A DNA stretch of 8,119 bases from Bacteroidia bacterium (GTDB lineage: Bacteria; Bacteroidota; Bacteroidia; Bacteroidales; Azobacteroidaceae): NCBI GenBank assembly GCA_025996835.1, contig BNTU01000128.1, positions 1 to 8,119 on the forward strand, read 5' to 3'. Below are positions 7,201 to 8,119 of the stretch, in pieces (the first letter of the stretch is position 1; each line of letters opens with the position of its first letter). The notes under the pieces were generated by a model, which did no database searches, was not told the DNA's origin, and saw nothing but the letters and a program-made list of their open reading frames with translations. Both the position numbers and the translations under genes were made by a program.

Positions 7201-8119
7201 CCAATGGTTCTGCGGGTGATACCCTGTTGTGGGCGAAGTGGACACCATTAGTTTACGACATCATCTATAACCAAAACGGTGGCACCGGAGCCACCAATGG
7301 GCAGTATAACATTGATTCGCTGACAATCACCTTGCCAACTGTTGCCAAGATGACAAAAACAGGCTACACCTTTGGCGGTTGGTACACTGATGCAGCATTG
7401 ACGACAGTACCTGTCACCACCATCCCCGCAGGCAGTACCGGAACTAAAGAGTTTTGGGCGAAGTGGGACACAATCACCTACAACATCACCTATCATGTGA
7501 ACGGCGATGATATTACCAAATACGACACCTACTCCATTGGAACACCGGACAAAGATTTGCCCACCACCTACACAAAGAAAGGTTACGAGTTTGTCGGCTG
7601 GTTTGCTAATTCCGGACTGACAGGGACTCCTGTCAGCAAAATTTTTACAGGCACTTCCGGCGACAAAGAGTATTGGGCAAAGTGGAATCTGAAAAACTAC
7701 CACATCACCTACCACCTGGATGGCGGCACAGGAGCCACTTATGACACCTACACTTACGAAACCCCCAATAAGACCTTGCCCACCCCGACATACTCAGGCA
7801 AAGACTTTAAGGGTTGGTATGCTAATGCAGGTTTGACAGGGTCAGCCATCACCACCATATTCCAACACAGCACAGGCGATACAGCGTTTTATGCGAAGTG
7901 GGATACTGCAAAATGCGAAGTCACGTTTAGAGCCAATAACAGTAGCCTCGAAATGAAATCTCTAACTAAAGAATATGACCAATCGATACTTTTTGCAAAA
8001 GCCGAACAAGTTGCTTCTGACTACGATTTTACGGTGCCCGATGGCAAACGACTTGTTGCATGGACAACAAATGAGGACGGCACCGGCACGAGTTATCCGC
8101 CGGGATACACCTATTACGC
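4158..8119 (+). CDS. Large secreted BspA-like leucine-rich-repeat protein with InlB-B/Flg_new repeats (3' end outside window)
   Basis: The frame is open from the ATG at 4158 to the window end, giving at least 1320 residues. Layout: signal peptide (1-20); BspA-type N-terminal segment with [17 protein letters not shown] and an APW-like QPW motif (about 21-69); nine leucine-rich repeats (70-274); a BspA cap ending in VIVPAG...[14 protein letters not shown] (about 275-322); a small beta-type segment with a GW motif (about 325-398); then repeats of the InlB-B/Listeria-Bacteroides (Flg_new) family from 399 on, recognisable by GY.F.GW and the terminal AKW. Proteins of this build are exported and usually surface-attached, with adhesion or ligand-binding roles in BspA and InlB; the ligand here is unknown. 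An in-frame ATG at 4140 would add MNNRCV ahead of the signal peptide and is less likely. The gene has its own promoter. The C-terminus, where a type IX secretion sorting domain or other anchor might lie, cannot be seen. Confidence 0.9.
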   Translation, partial: MKNKIAITIAALLLSVSSFAQTPWNIGYPTAASVTATLSPDDKILTISGTGKMQDFLSDAQPWSSAKNSIESVVINLGVTSIGDSAFTLCQSLTSVTIPTGVTSIGAAAFQNCDALTSVSIPNSVTSIGGSAFINCRALNSINIPTGVTSIGATAFQNCHALTSVTIPNSVTSIGGAAFAYAGLTSISISNSVTSIGTETFEGCTGLTSVTIPNSVTSIEAGAFLDCTGLTSITIPNNVTLIGAGAFLDCTGLTSITIPNSVTNIGNQAFKGTTIDTVRVLANSPPTIGIEIFEPSVKVIVPAGTTGLYKTLSWWQTMDIIGYFQISMENAVNGTNGSVASPGYGLKDEIVQLTRGTPDNYYEQIGWYISPVDVSTIDVTDNLLIGEHDVIVTPTYTPISYTIKLINTGGTNPGTDTVIFPYNVEYSAITLSVNPNGDPNFTAWSRGAFQFLGWFNNSGCAGAPVTVVNPGTSASDSHANVMYWAKWEATVYNIHYEQDGGTGAIDDTYTVESNIIYLPTAAAMTKPGYTFEGWYGDAGLTGSAITNIPAGSTGHKTFWAKWSSIYYIHYHNVIGATMPPDNIESFDLTTPTFRIENPTKAGYNFVGWFKNAALTDSATYIDKEFFQGTLLLPVPADHIYNFYAKWDGMFHIAYDLNDSPGRPVTNSVNLVLQYDVSYLPLTLVNAERTGYEFGGWYADPGTSITKVFYLANGSAGDTALWAKWTLIPYDIIYNQNGGSGASDGQYNIDSLTITLPDAAKMHKAGYTFGGWYDNVALTGAAVTTIPAGSTGNKEFWAKWDAVTYNITYDLNATLARPATNSNPATYTVEILPLALAKATRDGYDMDWYADVAYVTKVVSLTQCADTTLWAKWTPLVYDIIYHQNGGSGAAIGHRYNIDSLTITLPGAAKMTKTGYTFGGWYTDAALTTVPVTTIPAGSTGTKEFWAKWDTITYNITYNLNDNSSRPATNPAGNPATYSIANLPLALAKATRNGYDMDWYADTTKVKTITQVLSLANGSAGDTLLWAKWTPLVYDIIYNQNGGTGATNGQYNIDSLTITLPTVAKMTKTGYTFGGWYTDAALTTVPVTTIPAGSTGTKEFWAKWDTITYNITYHVNGDDITKYDTYSIGTPDKDLPTTYTKKGYEFVGWFANSGLTGTPVSKIFTGTSGDKEYWAKWNLKNYHITYHLDGGTGATYDTYTYETPNKTLPTPTYSGKDFKGWYANAGLTGSAITTIFQHSTGDTAFYAKWDTAKCEVTFRANNSSLEMKSLTKEYDQSILFAKAEQVASDYDFTVPDGKRLVAWTTNEDGTGTSYPPGYTYY
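4365..4979 (+). repeat. Nine tandem BspA/TpLRR leucine-rich repeats (69-bp units)
   Basis: Units of 23 codons (two have 22) begin at 4365, 4434, 4503, 4572, 4641, 4707, 4776, 4845 and 4914. The consensus is [18 protein letters not shown].. and belongs to the LRR_5/BspA type. The first unit is divergent ([18 protein letters not shown]). Unit pairs starting at 4434/4503 and 4572/4641 share alternating [10 protein letters not shown] and [10 protein letters not shown] patterns, indicating a 138-bp doublet. The valine of VTSIG is GTT in the first five units and GTG (as VTSI, VTLI or VTNI) in the last four, which marks two amplification blocks. Confidence 0.92.
5352..8119 (+). repeat. InlB-B / Listeria-Bacteroides (Flg_new) repeats, eleven complete and one partial
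   Basis: Units end at a conserved AKW triplet. With each boundary taken after that Trp codon, units run 5352-5618, 5619-5843, 5844-6095, 6096-6329, 6330-6554, 6555-6773, 6774-7001, 7002-7241, 7242-7466, 7467-7685, 7686-7901 and 7902 to the window end. Typical features are a Y.I.Y...GG strand at the start, GYTFGGWY in the middle and FWAKW at the end, at 72-89 residues per unit. These small beta-grasp-like modules act as stalks or interaction modules in surface proteins. The last, partial unit differs from the rest ([26 protein letters not shown]). Confidence 0.88.
6096..7466 (+). repeat. Alternating two-unit super-repeat (B-A-B-A-B-A) within the Flg_new array
   Basis: Three pairs are visible: 6096-6554, 6555-7001 and 7002-7466 (459, 447 and 465 bp). 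The first member of each pair (B type) carries YDLN/YNLN, RP.TN, LPL.L..A.R.GY and LWAKWT. The second (A type) carries [37 protein letters not shown] and EFWAKWD. Codons 6882-7028 and 7347-7493 encode the same 49 residues and differ at only five synonymous third positions, which points to recent duplication or gene conversion. Confidence 0.85.

Noticed and set aside
7248..7715. Minus-strand frame of 155 codons
   Set aside because: It is antisense to the Flg_new repeats, with no domain, and its sequence follows the repeat pattern of the sense gene.

Overview
The window looks like chromosomal DNA from a member of the Bacteroidota, probably a Bacteroidales relative. Four things support this: a leucine-pathway synthase of the type seen in Bacteroides, a Bacteroidota-type promoter (TTTG, 21 bp, TAnnTTTG), start codons without convincing Shine-Dalgarno sequences, and a large exported BspA-like leucine-rich-repeat protein whose signal peptide ends in SFAQ. 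No RNA genes, CRISPR array, transposon or integrase were seen.

Left part (1 to about 4002): three genes on the + strand, closely packed with 7 bp between each pair. They are the 3' half of leuD (3-isopropylmalate dehydratase small subunit), a complete LeuA/CimA-family synthase (502 aa), and a complete RelA/SpoT-family (p)ppGpp synthetase (733 aa). The spacing suggests one transcript. LeuD and the synthase belong to the leucine pathway and possibly the citramalate route to isoleucine. The RelA-like enzyme makes the alarmone that signals amino-acid starvation. Its N-terminal hydrolase domain has lost every recognisable catalytic or metal-binding residue, while its synthetase, TGS, zinc-finger and ACT domains look intact.

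Middle (4003 to 4157): a 155-bp intergenic region with no visible terminator hairpin. It holds a strong match to a Bacteroidota promoter and a short leader with three copies of AAGTTATGA.

Right part (4158 to the window end, still open): one very large gene for a secreted protein of at least 1320 residues. It has a signal peptide, a BspA-type N-terminal segment, nine 22-23-residue leucine-rich repeats, a cap, a small beta-type segment, and at least eleven complete plus one partial InlB-B/Listeria-Bacteroides (Flg_new) repeats. Six of these form an alternating two-unit super-repeat with signs of recent duplication. The 3' end lies outside the window, so the surface-anchoring signal cannot be seen.

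I found no convincing new multi-gene system. The observations most worth following are the hydrolase-dead Rel encoded with leucine genes and the modular, recently amplified repeat protein.
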